Of a DNA stretch of 64,000 nucleotides, positions 9,178-18,333 are shown in pieces. This stretch comes from Planctomycetota bacterium. Lineage in GTDB: Bacteria; Planctomycetota; Phycisphaerae; Phycisphaerales; UBA1924. Each line of letters opens with the position of its first letter. The stretch's first letter is position 1. Under the pieces are notes generated by a model that saw nothing but the letters and a program-made list of their open reading frames with translations, did no database searches and was not told the DNA's origin. The DNA lies in NCBI GenBank assembly GCA_963204725.1, contig CAUJHH010000027.1, forward strand, positions 1 to 64,000, in the 5' to 3' direction. Both the position numbers and the translations under genes were made by a program.

Positions 9178-10011
9178 ATGATTGACACGCACTGCCATCT
9201 GACGTTTCCCGAGTTCGAAGGACGCGTCCCCGAGGTTCTCGCACGCGCCGCCTCTCATGGTGTCGCTGGGGCGATAACGATCTCGACCTCGACCGTGAAC
9301 GCCCCCGAGTGCCTCGCGATCGCGCGGGCCCACGCGAACGTGTGGTGCACCGCCGGTGTGCACCCCTTGTACAGCGATGATCGCGGTGCGTTGCCCCACG
9401 CCTGGGGACGATTGCGCGACGTCGGACGCGATCCGAAGTGCGTCGCATGGGGCGAACTCGGCTTGGACCGACACTACAACGAGCCGGAATTCAGCGTGCA
9501 GTTGCGGGTGCTGGAGGAGCAGCTCTCGCACCTGATGACATGGCGCAAAGATGGGTTGGAGAAACCGGTGGTCGTGCACTGCCGCGAGGCCTTTGACGAC
9601 CTCATCCCCATCTTGCGGGGGAGCGGGCTCGATCCGACCCGCATGGTCTTTCACTGTTTCACGGGGGGGCCGGCGGACATGACCAAGGTGCTGGACCTTG
9701 GTGCATGGGCGAGCTTCACGGGCGTCGCGACCTACCGGAACGCGCCAGAAGTGCGGGAAGCGGCGCGGATGGTGCCGCTGAATCGGATCATGGTCGAGAC
9801 CGACGCGCCGTACCTGTCGCCGGAGCCCAAACGCGGGGTGAGGCCCTGCGAGCCGTGGATGACCTCGCTTACCGCGCGGGCGCTGGCCGAGACACGTGGC
9901 GAGCGGTGGCAGGACTTCCACAGGGCGATCAACGAGAACGCGGCACGGTTCTTCGGCCTGCCGCTGGACGCGATGGGACTCGATGACGCGAGCCCGGGGA
10001 GGGGCGTATGA
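9178..10011 (+). CDS. tatD: TatD family metal-dependent DNase
   Basis: Cytoplasmic TIM-barrel metallohydrolase of the amidohydrolase superfamily, with 3'-5' DNase activity in characterised members. The 277-residue protein shows the family motifs in order: IDTHCHLT at the N-terminus, GVHP, GELGLDRHY, PVVVHCREA, FHCFTG and ETDAPYL. The ATG at 9178 begins exactly at the IDTHCH motif, which is usual for TatD. Its stop overlaps the lgt start (ATGA), so the two are co-translated. Confidence 0.93.
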   Translation: MIDTHCHLTFPEFEGRVPEVLARAASHGVAGAITISTSTVNAPECLAIARAHANVWCTAGVHPLYSDDRGALPHAWGRLRDVGRDPKCVAWGELGLDRHYNEPEFSVQLRVLEEQLSHLMTWRKDGLEKPVVVHCREAFDDLIPILRGSGLDPTRMVFHCFTGGPADMTKVLDLGAWASFTGVATYRNAPEVREAARMVPLNRIMVETDAPYLSPEPKRGVRPCEPWMTSLTARALAETRGERWQDFHRAINENAARFFGLPLDAMGLDDASPGRGV

Positions 10012-11123
10012 CCGGATCAATGGTCTCACCCTTGTTGACACTCGCGACCGCGTCGGGCTCATGGATCCACGACATCGGACCGGTGGCTGTCCAGCTCGGG
10101 CCGCTCGCAATCCGCTGGTACGGGCTCTCATACGTGCTCGGGTTTGTCGCGGGGTGGTGGCTGCTCTCGAGGCTCTCCAGGCGTGGGTTGATTGCGATAC
10201 CTCCCGATCGCGTCGGCGATGCCGCCATGTACTTTGTGCTTGGAGTCGTGCTTGGAGGTCGCTTGGGATACGCGATCCTGTACGACCCCGCGCTCTTTGT
10301 GACGTTCGGAAAGTCGTTCCCGTTCTGGGCTCTGCTTGAGATCAACAAGGGCGGCATGGCAAGCCATGGCGGGATCGTCGGAACCATCATCGCCAGTGTC
10401 GTCATCGCGCGCGGGTTCAAGGACGCCGACGGCAACCGCGTGGGGAAGTGCCCCCCGCAACACATCATGGACACAATCGCCGCGGTCTGCCCGATCGGGC
10501 TCGGACTCGGCCGCCTCGCGAACTTCATCAACGGCGAGTTGCTCGGCCGCATCGTCGCGATGCCGGGCAAGGCCGGGCCATGGTGGGCAGTGAGATTCCC
10601 GCAGGAAGTATTCGACCAGCACGCACCAAGCCTGACGCCGCAGCAGGAACTGGACATGCGCGCGGTGGCGGCTCGTTACGCGCGCCCCGGCGACGAGACC
10701 TTCTCGCAACAGTATCAGCGACTGCTCGACACGCTGCACGCAGGAGGCGAGCGGGCGATGAGCATCAAGCGGGACCTCGGCCCGCTCCTCGCATCGCGTC
10801 ACCCGTCGCAGTTGTACCAGTTCGCAGCGGAGGGTCTCGTGCTGGGTGCGGTCCTCTGGCTGATCTGGCGGAAGCCCCGGAAGCCGGGTGTGGTTGGGTG
10901 CTGGTTTCTGATCACCTACGGCGTGCTGAGGGTCGTGACGGAATTCTGGCGATTGCCCGACGGGCATCTCGCCGTGCAGAGGATCGCGGGGCTGAGCCGC
11001 GGGCAGTGGTTGAGCGTGGTGATGGTGGTGTGCGGGCTGGTATTGCTCCGACACTTCACGAGGAAAGACGCGCAGAAGCTGGGAGGATGGGGCGTCAAGC
11101 GAGCGGCCACAACACCCGCGTGA
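10008..11123 (+). CDS. lgt: Prolipoprotein diacylglyceryl transferase with internal insertion
   Basis: Inner-membrane enzyme that moves diacylglycerol from phosphatidylglycerol to the lipobox cysteine of prolipoproteins, the first step in maturing the many lipoproteins seen in this window. The family signature is GRLANFINGELLGR, and the protein has about seven hydrophobic segments, with RWYGLSYVLGF near the start and the HPSQLYQ motif late. At 371 residues it is 80-100 longer than typical Lgt; the extra length lies between the signature and HPSQLYQ, a hydrophilic stretch around residues 200-260. It overlaps tatD by four bases. Confidence 0.92.
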   Translation: MTGSMVSPLLTLATASGSWIHDIGPVAVQLGPLAIRWYGLSYVLGFVAGWWLLSRLSRRGLIAIPPDRVGDAAMYFVLGVVLGGRLGYAILYDPALFVTFGKSFPFWALLEINKGGMASHGGIVGTIIASVVIARGFKDADGNRVGKCPPQHIMDTIAAVCPIGLGLGRLANFINGELLGRIVAMPGKAGPWWAVRFPQEVFDQHAPSLTPQQELDMRAVAARYARPGDETFSQQYQRLLDTLHAGGERAMSIKRDLGPLLASRHPSQLYQFAAEGLVLGAVLWLIWRKPRKPGVVGCWFLITYGVLRVVTEFWRLPDGHLAVQRIAGLSRGQWLSVVMVVCGLVLLRHFTRKDAQKLGGWGVKRAATTPA

Positions 11124-11173
11124 TGGCCACGGCCAATAGAGACGCGTGCGACAGCGATCGATCGGAGCGGCGA

Positions 11174-12226
11174 ATGAATGTGATGGTGACCGGCGGTGCG
11201 GGGTATATCGGATCACACGCGGTGCAGCGGCTTCTTGCCGACGGGCACGACGTGGTTGTGGTGGACAATCTCTTTCGCGGACACGCCGAGGCGATCGAGT
11301 TGTTGCGCACCCGAGCAAAGGGCGGATCGCGTCTCAGCTTCGAGAAGCGGGACATCTCGAGAACCGACGATATCGAGGCCGTCTTGCGAGAGCGCAGGAT
11401 CGAGACGATCATGCACTTCGCGGCATGGACCTACGTCGGCGAGTCCGTGCAGAATCCGATGGAGTACTACGCGAACAACACCGCCGGATCGCTCTCCCTC
11501 ATTCGCGCGTGCGAGCGATCGTGGAGCGGCGGACACGGAGGCGTGAAGCGGTTCGTCTTCTCCTCGACCGCAGCGACCTACGGCGAGCCGCCGGCGGATC
11601 GCGTGCCCATTCGCGAGGATTGCCCGCAACTGCCGATCAATCCCTACGGGGCGTCGAAGCTGATGGTGGAACGCATGCTCGCGGACATGGTGTCGGCCGC
11701 GACACGGGCCGGTCGCGAGTTTGGCTCGGCATGTCTGAGGTACTTCAACGTCGCCGGATCGGATCGCACGGGGTTGATCGGCGAGGACCATGATCCCGAG
11801 ACGCACCTCATCCCCATCGCGATCCAGGCCGCGATGGGAAAGCGCTCGGAGATGACGATCTTCGGAGCGGACTACCCGACGCCCGACGGCACCTGCGTGC
11901 GAGACTATGTGCACGTCGAGGACCTGGCCGATGCGCACGCCACGGTGATGGAAGCGATGCGATTGGGACGAAGCGTGGCGTACAACCTCGGGATCGGCCG
12001 TGGGTACTCGGTGCGCGAGGTGATCTCCGCTGTCGAGCGAGTTACGGGCAGGCAGATCGCGGTCAAGTCTGGCGCGCGGCGCGCGGGCGACCCGCCCGTG
12101 CTCTACGCGGATCCTTCGAAGATCGCTGACGAGCTGGGCTGGCGGGCGTCATATATCGATCTTGATCAGATCATCGCAACCGCGTGGGAATGGATGCGCA
12201 AGCATCCGGAGGGGTATCGGTCCTGA
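11174..12226 (+). CDS. galE: UDP-glucose 4-epimerase
   Basis: Interconverts UDP-glucose and UDP-galactose with bound NAD, supplying sugars for polysaccharide or glycan synthesis. The 350-residue short-chain dehydrogenase-type protein has the NAD-binding TGGAGYIGSH (residues 6-15), the FSSTAATYG segment and the catalytic pair Tyr158/Lys162 in NPYGASK, followed by the GalE motifs CLRYFNVAG and GTCVRDYVHVEDLADAH. The ATG at 11174 has GGAG six bases upstream; an in-frame ATG at 11123 touching the lgt stop is possible but adds unconserved residues before the Rossmann fold. It follows lgt closely and is probably co-transcribed. Confidence 0.93.
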   Translation: MNVMVTGGAGYIGSHAVQRLLADGHDVVVVDNLFRGHAEAIELLRTRAKGGSRLSFEKRDISRTDDIEAVLRERRIETIMHFAAWTYVGESVQNPMEYYANNTAGSLSLIRACERSWSGGHGGVKRFVFSSTAATYGEPPADRVPIREDCPQLPINPYGASKLMVERMLADMVSAATRAGREFGSACLRYFNVAGSDRTGLIGEDHDPETHLIPIAIQAAMGKRSEMTIFGADYPTPDGTCVRDYVHVEDLADAHATVMEAMRLGRSVAYNLGIGRGYSVREVISAVERVTGRQIAVKSGARRAGDPPVLYADPSKIADELGWRASYIDLDQIIATAWEWMRKHPEGYRS

Positions 12227-12247
12227 CGGGCGAAAGGCAGGCGAGTC

Positions 12248-13591
12248 GTGAGTGCATGCTCAGGAATGAGGCGGATCGCAGGCGTCTTGGTCGCCTCACT
12301 CTTCATCTCGGGATCCCTCCGAGCCGAGGGATCGTTAGGCACGGGGCGCGACAACCCCGCTGCAACGAATCTCGCTTGGCGCGACCGGGCAAGCTGGCCC
12401 GCTCGCTTTGAGCGAGAGGCCGGAGAATCGACGCAAGGCATCATCGTCGAACTTCCCGCCGGCCGGACGACACACGTCTGGCGAAGCCTCTCCAGCGGGT
12501 TCGCGGTCTCCATCGGCGTGTGGAACACAAAGCAGGATGGCGAGCTACTCGTCGGGACCCTCCCCGAGGGAGAAACGCCTCCGAGTTTCAGCGAGGTCGG
12601 GCCGGGCGGGTTCGGCTTCGTCCGATCGCTTCGAAACGACGATGAACCGTTCGAATCGCTCCCTCCCGCTGCGGCGATGATGTTCGTAACCGCACGCGAG
12701 GATGAAGCAGGTGTGGCGGCAGAGAATCGCAGGGCGCTCACGCTCGAGCGAACATGGTTCTCGCTCTACGACCCGAAAGCAGGGCCGGCGCGTGGCGTCG
12801 CCGTGCTGATGCCCGGTCTCTTCGGCACACCGGAGGCGGTGTTCGATCAGGTGGTGCGGCACCTGCAATCAAGGCGGTGGGTCGTTGTCCGCATGATGGC
12901 ACAGCCATCTCGCTACACCGAAAGTCTGGAGATCGAGATCGATCCGGCGAACGTCGGACCGATGGCCGCGCGCGTGGCCGAGTCGTTCGACCAACGGGCA
13001 GCGGAGTGCGCCTATGCCGTGGAGGCCGCGCTCGCATGGGCCGAAGCGCAACGCCCCGAGGTACGCGGGCTGACACGAGTGATCATCGGGGGGAGCGGCG
13101 GGGCGATGTCCCTCCCTCCGGTCGCGGCGCGAATGCCGGGAGCGTTCGCCGCGGCGGTCCTCATCGCCGGCGGGGCGGATTACGCGACAATCGCCGCGAC
13201 GAGCAACTACGAGGACTGGGTCGATTCGGTTCACCTTCGGTGGGAAGGGCGGCGCGGAACAGATGAGGAGATCCGTGCGTTCGGAGAGGCCTATTTGAAT
13301 GCCTCAATGCTCGATGCGTACCACACGTCAGAATCCCTCCACGGTGTGCCGATGCTGGTGATGCAGGCCACGCGCGACAAGGCGGTGCCGGCGGCTCAGC
13401 AGGAATTGCTGTGGGAACGCCTCGGAAAGCCTGAACGCCGGTTGCTCCCGATGGGGCACGAGACACTCTTTATCTCGCTGCCCCTCCGAATGGGTGGGAT
13501 CATGGATTGGTTGGACAGCACGCTCGAGTCGCGAGATGCGAAAGATGCCGAGGTCGCGCCGCAGCCCGCGAGCGCAGACGGGACTCCCTGA
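12248..13591 (+). CDS. Secreted alpha/beta-hydrolase fold protein
   Basis: 447-residue protein with a signal peptide (RRIAGVLVASLFISGSLRA). The C-terminal half has the layout of an alpha/beta hydrolase: a nucleophile elbow GGSGGAMS with Ser283, an Asp at 377 in TRDKAVPAAQ and a His at 404 in MGHETLF. The N-terminal ~180 residues are unassigned and may be a beta domain. The motif Gly-Ser-Gly around the nucleophile is consistent with an esterase or peptidase, but the substrate cannot be named. GTG at 12248 is used; ATG at 12266, nearer to the signal peptide, is equally possible. Confidence 0.65.
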   Translation: MSACSGMRRIAGVLVASLFISGSLRAEGSLGTGRDNPAATNLAWRDRASWPARFEREAGESTQGIIVELPAGRTTHVWRSLSSGFAVSIGVWNTKQDGELLVGTLPEGETPPSFSEVGPGGFGFVRSLRNDDEPFESLPPAAAMMFVTAREDEAGVAAENRRALTLERTWFSLYDPKAGPARGVAVLMPGLFGTPEAVFDQVVRHLQSRRWVVVRMMAQPSRYTESLEIEIDPANVGPMAARVAESFDQRAAECAYAVEAALAWAEAQRPEVRGLTRVIIGGSGGAMSLPPVAARMPGAFAAAVLIAGGADYATIAATSNYEDWVDSVHLRWEGRRGTDEEIRAFGEAYLNASMLDAYHTSESLHGVPMLVMQATRDKAVPAAQQELLWERLGKPERRLLPMGHETLFISLPLRMGGIMDWLDSTLESRDAKDAEVAPQPASADGTP

Positions 13592-13620
13592 CGGCAAAAG
13601 GATCCAGTGAACGGAGCAGC

Positions 13621-14583
13621 GTGAACGTCTTCATCAGTCCATATCACCTTGCGACCCGAGAGCCGCCCGCGATGGTGGGGCTGCTCCTCGCGCGCCGAGC
13701 GGTGACGCTGATACCCGCGCCGATCAACGCGAGCTCAAAGGCGGATCTCGAGCGTGCCGCAGCCGTGATCCCGCGCTATCGGGAACTGATGGATCGGCTC
13801 TCGTGGTCCCAACCCCTCTTTGTCGGTGAGGTGGCCTCGTCGCATGTCGGCGGCGACGACGCGCTCGCCGACGTGCGCCAGATATGGAGCCGGATCGAGA
13901 GCGAGGAGGACTGGCTGCCGCTGCGGGCGTGGATGCGATGGTCGCTGGCGGAGGAGCCCGAGCCGTTCCTCGACGCGCTCTGCCTCGACATGCTGCGTGG
14001 CGGGCCTGATCCGGGGATCAGCGTGCCGGTGGCGGCCGGTGCTGATCACTACGCGAGCCGCTTCGGGCTCGTGGTGGCGAGATCGCATCCGACCTCGCTG
14101 GCCCAGCGCGCCGAGATGGCATTCGCACGATCGATCGTGAGTTGGACCATTCCAAGCCTCCTGCAGGCCGACGCGGAGCGAATCCTGCACGTCCGAGACG
14201 TGATGTCCGAGGAACTCGCGGCGCTGCGACTGGCGGTCGAGAGCGCGAGTGCCGGGCACGGCGATACGGGCGACGTCCGAGCCGCGGCACGTGTGTACTC
14301 GGAGCGGTTCGGCGAGCACGAGCAGGATCTGCTTCTGGATGTGGGCGACGAGGTGCGCCCGATCGCGGGCGCGGTGTCGCTCACACTCGTCGCGATGCCT
14401 CCGGATGTTGCCCTCCGATCGAGCGCGGACGCAGCGGCTGCGGTCGGCGGCGCGAGAGCGAGGCGCGCGCATCGACCGGGGGACGTTGGAGGAGGCGACG
14501 AGGTGCTCTCGCTCCTCGTCAAGGTGCTCGGACGGGACGGAACAAAGAGCGGGTCGCGGCGCGTGTCGGTCGGCGGTCGCTGA
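13621..14583 (+). CDS. Hypothetical protein
   Basis: 320-residue protein that I do not recognise. It starts [16 protein letters not shown] at a GTG with GGAG four bases upstream, has a mixed alpha-helical composition, no signal peptide or membrane helix, and a Gly/Arg/Ala-rich tail after about residue 270 that is probably disordered. It sits between the hydrolase and the DUF255 gene on the same strand with gaps of 29 and 11 bases, so it is likely co-transcribed with both. Codon use matches its neighbours, which supports a real gene. Confidence 0.6.
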   Translation: MNVFISPYHLATREPPAMVGLLLARRAVTLIPAPINASSKADLERAAAVIPRYRELMDRLSWSQPLFVGEVASSHVGGDDALADVRQIWSRIESEEDWLPLRAWMRWSLAEEPEPFLDALCLDMLRGGPDPGISVPVAAGADHYASRFGLVVARSHPTSLAQRAEMAFARSIVSWTIPSLLQADAERILHVRDVMSEELAALRLAVESASAGHGDTGDVRAAARVYSERFGEHEQDLLLDVGDEVRPIAGAVSLTLVAMPPDVALRSSADAAAAVGGARARRAHRPGDVGGGDEVLSLLVKVLGRDGTKSGSRRVSVGGR

Positions 14584-14594
14584 GGGAGGGATCG

Positions 14595-16961
14595 ATGTCG
14601 CGATCGTCCGGTGAAAGTGCGGCCCATGGACCAAACCGCCTGGCGCAAGAGAGCAGCCCGTACCTGCTGCAGCACGCGCACAACCCGGTGAACTGGTGGC
14701 CGTGGTGCGCCGAGGCGTTCGAGGAGGCGAGGCGCAGGGACGTGCCCGTGTTCCTCTCCATCGGCTACTCGACCTGCTACTGGTGCCATGTGATGGAGCG
14801 GGAGTCGTTCGAGGACGACGCGACCGCGGCGGTGATGAATGAACGGTTCGTCGCGATCAAGTTGGACCGAGAGGAAAGGCCGGAGATCGACGACATCTAC
14901 ATGGCCGCGACACAGGTCCTGACAGGCCACGGCGGATGGCCGATGAGCGTCTTCCTTGAGCCGACCGGTCTGCGCCCGTTCTGGACGGGGACGTACTACC
15001 CGCCGGCGCCGCGGCACGGCTTGCCCTCGTTCAAGCAGGTGCTTGAAGGGATGTCCGACGCGTACGCCGAGAAGCGGCCCGAGGTGATGGAGCAGGCGAG
15101 GAGGCTCGGCGAGGCGGTCGAGGAGCATCTGGCGAGCGGCGGAGATCCGGATGGGCGAGCGGTGGCGATCGGGAAGAGCCAGGTGTCGGGCGCAGTCGGC
15201 GCGCTGCTGAAGATGTTCGATCGCACAGACGGCGGCTTCGGTCGCGCCCCGAAGTTTCCGCAGCCGGTGTACCTGGATCTGCTCATCGATGCGCGTCGCC
15301 ACGCGGGCGACGATGGGACCAAGGCAGCCATCGATCAGGCCCTGCGGTTCACGCTCGATCGCATGGCGGCGGGCGGGATGTTCGACCAGATCGGGGGCGG
15401 GTTCCATCGCTACAGCGTCGACGCACACTGGACCGTTCCGCACTTCGAGAAGATGCTCTACGACAACGCGTTGCTGCTCGGCGTCTACGCCGACGCGGCC
15501 CGCGCGTACGGCGACGGGGCGTACGCGCGCGTGGTGGGCCGGACGATCGAGTACCTGCTGCGGGAGATGGTGATCGGGGGGAGGGCGTTTGCAACGGCTC
15601 AGGACGCCGAGGTCGACGGACGCGAGGGGCTGAACTATGTCTGGACGCGCGCCCAAGTGATGGAGTCGCTCGGTGAGGAAGACGGGACATGGGCATGCCG
15701 GGTGTACGGACTGGAGACGGGACCAAACTTCAAGGACCCTCACCATCCGAACGAGCCCGCGGTGAACGTGCTGCGCCTCGAGGATCGGCCGGAACGGGTC
15801 GCGGCTGGGTTGGGGATGGACGAGGCCGAGTTCGTCAAGAGACTGGACCGCGTGAACGCCGGGCTGATGCGGGCGCGAAGTGGGCGGAAGCAGCCCCACC
15901 TCGACGACAAGATCATCGCGGGATGGAACGGGCTCCTGATCGCCGGGCTGGCGCGGGCCGGGGATCTGGATTCGCGAGCCCTCGGCGCCGCTCGCCGCGC
16001 GGCGAACTTCATCATCGAGCACATGGTCGATGAAGAGGGCACGCTCTATCGGATCGCGAAGGTCGGCACCGATGGCACGGTGGGGGTGAAGCACGCCGCG
16101 CCGCTGGAGGACTACGCCTTTGTGATGCATGGCCTGACAACGCTCGCGCTGCGATCCGAGCAGGACCGGCAGACGGGCGTGACGGTGGCACGGGCGCTCG
16201 CGGCGCGGGCACGGGACCAGTTCTGGGATGAGGACGGGGGCGGGTTCTACGACACCATACCGGAAGCCCCGGATCTGTTTGTGCGGGCGAGATCGACCTA
16301 CGACGGGGCGATCCCGTGCGGCACGAGCGTGATGATCCATGCTCTGATCGATCTCCATGAGCTGACGGGGGAGCGGGCTTACCTCGAGGACGCGGTCGGC
16401 GCGATGGCCGCGATCAGCGGGGCGATCGCCTCGTCGCCGGTGTCGACGGCCAACTCGACGCGCGCGCTGCTCCGGCTGCTCGCAGGAGGCATGATCGAGG
16501 ATGCGGGCGAGCCGGCGCAGGCGGGCGACGACGAGGAGCAGGGACTGCGGACGCCGGTCGAGGTCTACGCGGGCGTGGATCGCGTGAACCTCGGCGAGGA
16601 CGCGCCGGCTGAGGTCATGCTGAAGGTCCGGATCCTGCCGGGTTACCACGTCATCTCTCCGAGGAGCCCAGTCTTTGAATCGGACGCGGGGAGCCCGTCG
16701 CTCGTGCCTCTGCACGTTCACGTGATCAACGGAACGGGCGTGCGTGCCTACGCGGACTATCCGGTCGGCGTGGCGCTCGAGGGCGGAGCCGGAATCAACG
16801 GCATCAAAGGAGAGTTTGAGATGCGGGTCGCGCTCGAGCGAGAGGTCGGGGTCGCGTGGTCGGGGACGCCGCTGCTGGCGATCACGTTCCAGGCGTGCAC
16901 CGCGACCGAGTGCGAGCGGGTGCGGATGCTGGAGCTCGACGTCGCGATCGACAGGGCGTGA
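14595..16961 (+). CDS. DUF255/YyaL (SPATA20-like) thioredoxin-domain protein fused to a DsbD-alpha-like domain
   Basis: 788-residue protein. Residues about 12-175 are the DUF255 thioredoxin-like domain, with [15 protein letters not shown] and a CxxC pair at Cys61/Cys64 (STCYWCHVM). Residues about 195-640 are the long (alpha/alpha) barrel of the YyaL family ([37 protein letters not shown]). Family members usually end here at 650-700 residues. This one continues with about 140 residues that resemble the N-terminal domain of DsbD: a beta-rich stretch with [10 protein letters not shown] and a cysteine pair Cys768/Cys773 in FQACTATEC, matching the spacing in the DsbD protein of this window (Cys160/Cys165). 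A redox or thiol-transfer role is inferred. A GAGGGAGG Shine-Dalgarno precedes the ATG. Confidence 0.85.
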   Translation: MSRSSGESAAHGPNRLAQESSPYLLQHAHNPVNWWPWCAEAFEEARRRDVPVFLSIGYSTCYWCHVMERESFEDDATAAVMNERFVAIKLDREERPEIDDIYMAATQVLTGHGGWPMSVFLEPTGLRPFWTGTYYPPAPRHGLPSFKQVLEGMSDAYAEKRPEVMEQARRLGEAVEEHLASGGDPDGRAVAIGKSQVSGAVGALLKMFDRTDGGFGRAPKFPQPVYLDLLIDARRHAGDDGTKAAIDQALRFTLDRMAAGGMFDQIGGGFHRYSVDAHWTVPHFEKMLYDNALLLGVYADAARAYGDGAYARVVGRTIEYLLREMVIGGRAFATAQDAEVDGREGLNYVWTRAQVMESLGEEDGTWACRVYGLETGPNFKDPHHPNEPAVNVLRLEDRPERVAAGLGMDEAEFVKRLDRVNAGLMRARSGRKQPHLDDKIIAGWNGLLIAGLARAGDLDSRALGAARRAANFIIEHMVDEEGTLYRIAKVGTDGTVGVKHAAPLEDYAFVMHGLTTLALRSEQDRQTGVTVARALAARARDQFWDEDGGGFYDTIPEAPDLFVRARSTYDGAIPCGTSVMIHALIDLHELTGERAYLEDAVGAMAAISGAIASSPVSTANSTRALLRLLAGGMIEDAGEPAQAGDDEEQGLRTPVEVYAGVDRVNLGEDAPAEVMLKVRILPGYHVISPRSPVFESDAGSPSLVPLHVHVINGTGVRAYADYPVGVALEGGAGINGIKGEFEMRVALEREVGVAWSGTPLLAITFQACTATECERVRMLELDVAIDRA

Positions 16962-16970
16962 GGGGTCGTG

Positions 16971-17456
16971 CTATCGAAGCCAGCCGGCGACCGTGCGCAG
17001 GCCGATGTATGCAAGCCCGAGCACCGCGAGAACCATGACGATGCACCCGAGAGGGTACAAGTTGTCAAGAAAGGTGCTACGCGTGATGTGGTCCCTTCTC
17101 GCGGGAACGTGCTTGAAACCGATTCTGCGAAGGCGCTCGCCGGCCGCGGGCGCCCAGTCCTCCAATGGCTTGTGCACAACGCCGCGCGGCAGTTGCGAAT
17201 GGATCTGAGCCGGACGGTCTCCATGCGCCGCCGAGAACCGCTTGATGCACGCGCCCGACTCGTCATCGCTTGAGTCACACAGGAAGTACCAGCGCCCTGC
17301 TTCGGTCGGATCCTGCATGCGGACGCAGATGCGGGCGATCTGCTCGCAGACGCGCGGGTCGAAGCGGGTCGTGACCGCGTGCGAGGCGAGGCGGTTCTTC
17401 GCCGAGGCGAGATCGCCGCTCGCTTCGTCCTCTCGCACTCGATCCTGTACGTTCAC
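16971..17456 (-). CDS. DUF6584 family protein with C-terminal membrane helix
   Basis: 161-residue protein. The N-terminal ~60 residues (DRVREDEASGDLASAKNRL, then CEQIARICVRMQDPTEAGRWYFL) match the helical repeat-like pattern of DUF6584 proteins, and the C-terminus has one hydrophobic helix (LGCIVMVLAVLGLAYIGL). Function unknown. The GTG at 17456 is chosen since the conserved part starts immediately and a GGAG lies ten bases upstream; the frame upstream overlaps the repeat area and is not protein-like. It converges on the DUF255 gene with an eight-base gap. Confidence 0.6.
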   Translation of the reverse strand: MNVQDRVREDEASGDLASAKNRLASHAVTTRFDPRVCEQIARICVRMQDPTEAGRWYFLCDSSDDESGACIKRFSAAHGDRPAQIHSQLPRGVVHKPLEDWAPAAGERLRRIGFKHVPARRDHITRSTFLDNLYPLGCIVMVLAVLGLAYIGLRTVAGWLR

Positions 17457-17560
17457 GGCTGCAGCACTCCGGGCGGGGTAGTGGGGGAGAGTCGGAGTGT
17501 AACTCCAGTCGCATCGGGCTGCGCCCGAGTGCGAGATGAACGTGCAGCGCCGAGTCTGAA

Positions 17561-17629
17561 GCCCCAAAGGGGCGCTCCAGTCAGAGCCCGGGGCACGGGA
17601 GTCGCGAAGCGACGACCAACGCCCCGGGT
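17561..17629. repeat. Left palindromic block of RAYT element
   Basis: Contains a short hairpin GCCCC-aaa-GGGGC (17561-17573) and a longer structure from AGAGCCCGGGGCACGGGAG to CGCCCCGGGT with an internal stem GTCGC-gaa-GCGAC (17601-17613). It is the inverted counterpart of 18244-18312. Confidence 0.75.
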
Positions 17630-17669
17630 ATGAGCGTGCCCCATCCCTCTACCTCGCTCTTATTCCATG

Positions 17670-17691
17670 GAGCCCTGTAAGGGCGGCACAA
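17670..17691. repeat. 22-base inverted repeat, left copy
   Basis: GAGCCCTGTAAGGGC followed by GGCACAA. It matches the right copy (18186-18207) perfectly in inverted orientation and itself contains the small palindrome GCCC-tgtaa-GGGC. It ends 11 bases before the transposase stop. Confidence 0.8.
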
Positions 17692-17702
17692 ACACTGCCT
17701 CA

Positions 17703-18155
17703 TCAGTCCCACACGTACCGTGCGTCGTACTCGACCTCGTGGCGTTCGAGAAACGCAAGGAACTCACCCTGAAACGACGTGACACGATGGTGCTCACGCT
17801 GATTCGCGATGTAGGCGCGCACCTCATCGAGGTTGGAGCGTGAGACGGAGAACTCGCCATAGCCGGATTGCCACGCGAAGTCCGAGAGCCGATCGGACTG
17901 GGTCTTGAGCCAGCGCGATGTAGAGGTCTTGAGATTCTGAACGGCGTCGCTGATCGAGATCGTGCGACCGAGTTCGTGAAGGATGTGGATGTGGTCCTCG
18001 ACGGAGTTGATCAACACAGGTGGGCAATCAATGTTCCGGAGGACCGTCGCGGCATACCGGTGGAGAGATTCGCGAACGTCATCGTGAAGGACGGGGAGAC
18101 GGTGCTTGGTCGAGAAGATGAGATGGACGTACACCCGCGAGAGTGATTGTGGCAT
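17703..18155 (-). CDS. REP-associated tyrosine transposase (IS200/IS605 TnpA-like, Y1 family)
   Basis: 150-residue single-strand DNA transposase of the Y1/HUH class. Family features are the N-terminal HLIFSTKHRLPVL, the metal-binding HUH motif in VEDHIHILHEL (His-Ile-His) and a C-terminal helix with the nucleophile Tyr in RAYIANQREHH. A following TnpB gene is absent, and the gene is bounded by palindromes rather than IS200 ends, which points to a RAYT. The frame is intact and ends at 17703, so the protein may be functional. No Shine-Dalgarno is evident; the ATG at 18155 directly begins the conserved MPQSLSRVYVHL. Confidence 0.85.
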   Translation of the reverse strand: MPQSLSRVYVHLIFSTKHRLPVLHDDVRESLHRYAATVLRNIDCPPVLINSVEDHIHILHELGRTISISDAVQNLKTSTSRWLKTQSDRLSDFAWQSGYGEFSVSRSNLDEVRAYIANQREHHRVTSFQGEFLAFLERHEVEYDARYVWD

Positions 18156-18185
18156 GCGTGCATGTTACCGGTTGTCAAAGAACAG

Positions 18186-18207
18186 TTGTGCCGCCCTTAC
18201 AGGGCTC
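18186..18207. repeat. 22-base inverted repeat, right copy
   Basis: TTGTGCC then GCCCTTACAGGGCTC, the exact reverse complement of 17670-17691, lying 30 bases upstream of the transposase start. Confidence 0.8.
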
Positions 18208-18243
18208 GCGAGAAGAAGGAAGAAGGAATTAAGGGCGTTGTGT

Positions 18244-18312
18244 ACCCAGGGCGTTGGTCGTGCCTTCGGCACTCCCGTGCCCTGGGCTCTGGCTAGGGCG
18301 GCCCGTTGGGCC
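18244..18312. repeat. Right palindromic block of RAYT element
   Basis: Inverted counterpart of 17561-17629: ACCCAGGGCGTTGGTCG, an internal stem GTGCC-ttc-GGCAC, then ACTCCCGTGCCCTGGGCTCT and a terminal hairpin GGCCC-gtt-GGGCC (18300-18312). Relative to the left block the stem bases differ but keep pairing (for example GTCGC/GCGAC against GTGCC/GGCAC). Confidence 0.75.
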
Positions 18313-18333
18313 TTCGGTTCGCACGAGGATCAC

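Larger units (their letters stand above)
17561..18312 (-). mobile_element. RAYT / REP-like element: single Y1 transposase gene between inverted palindrome blocks
   Basis: A 753-base unit made of one IS200-like tyrosine transposase gene (17703-18155) and, on each side in inverted orientation, the same two-part palindromic block plus a perfect 22-base inverted repeat. The blocks differ at several positions, but paired positions change together, so the stems are preserved. This is the arrangement of REP-associated tyrosine transposases, which mobilise or maintain REP/BIME palindromes. No target duplication could be identified by eye. The neighbouring DUF6584 and membrane-protein genes look intact. 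Confidence 0.7.

Noticed and set aside
11193..12166. Long open frames on both strands inside galE and similar long frames inside infB, fliM, dsbD and other genes
   Set aside because: High-GC shadow frames: arginine/proline-rich translations with no domain, wholly overlapped by well-recognised genes.
17561..18312. CRISPR or group II intron as explanation of the repeats
   Set aside because: Only two inverted copies flanking a Y1 transposase, with no direct repeats or spacers and no reverse transcriptase.
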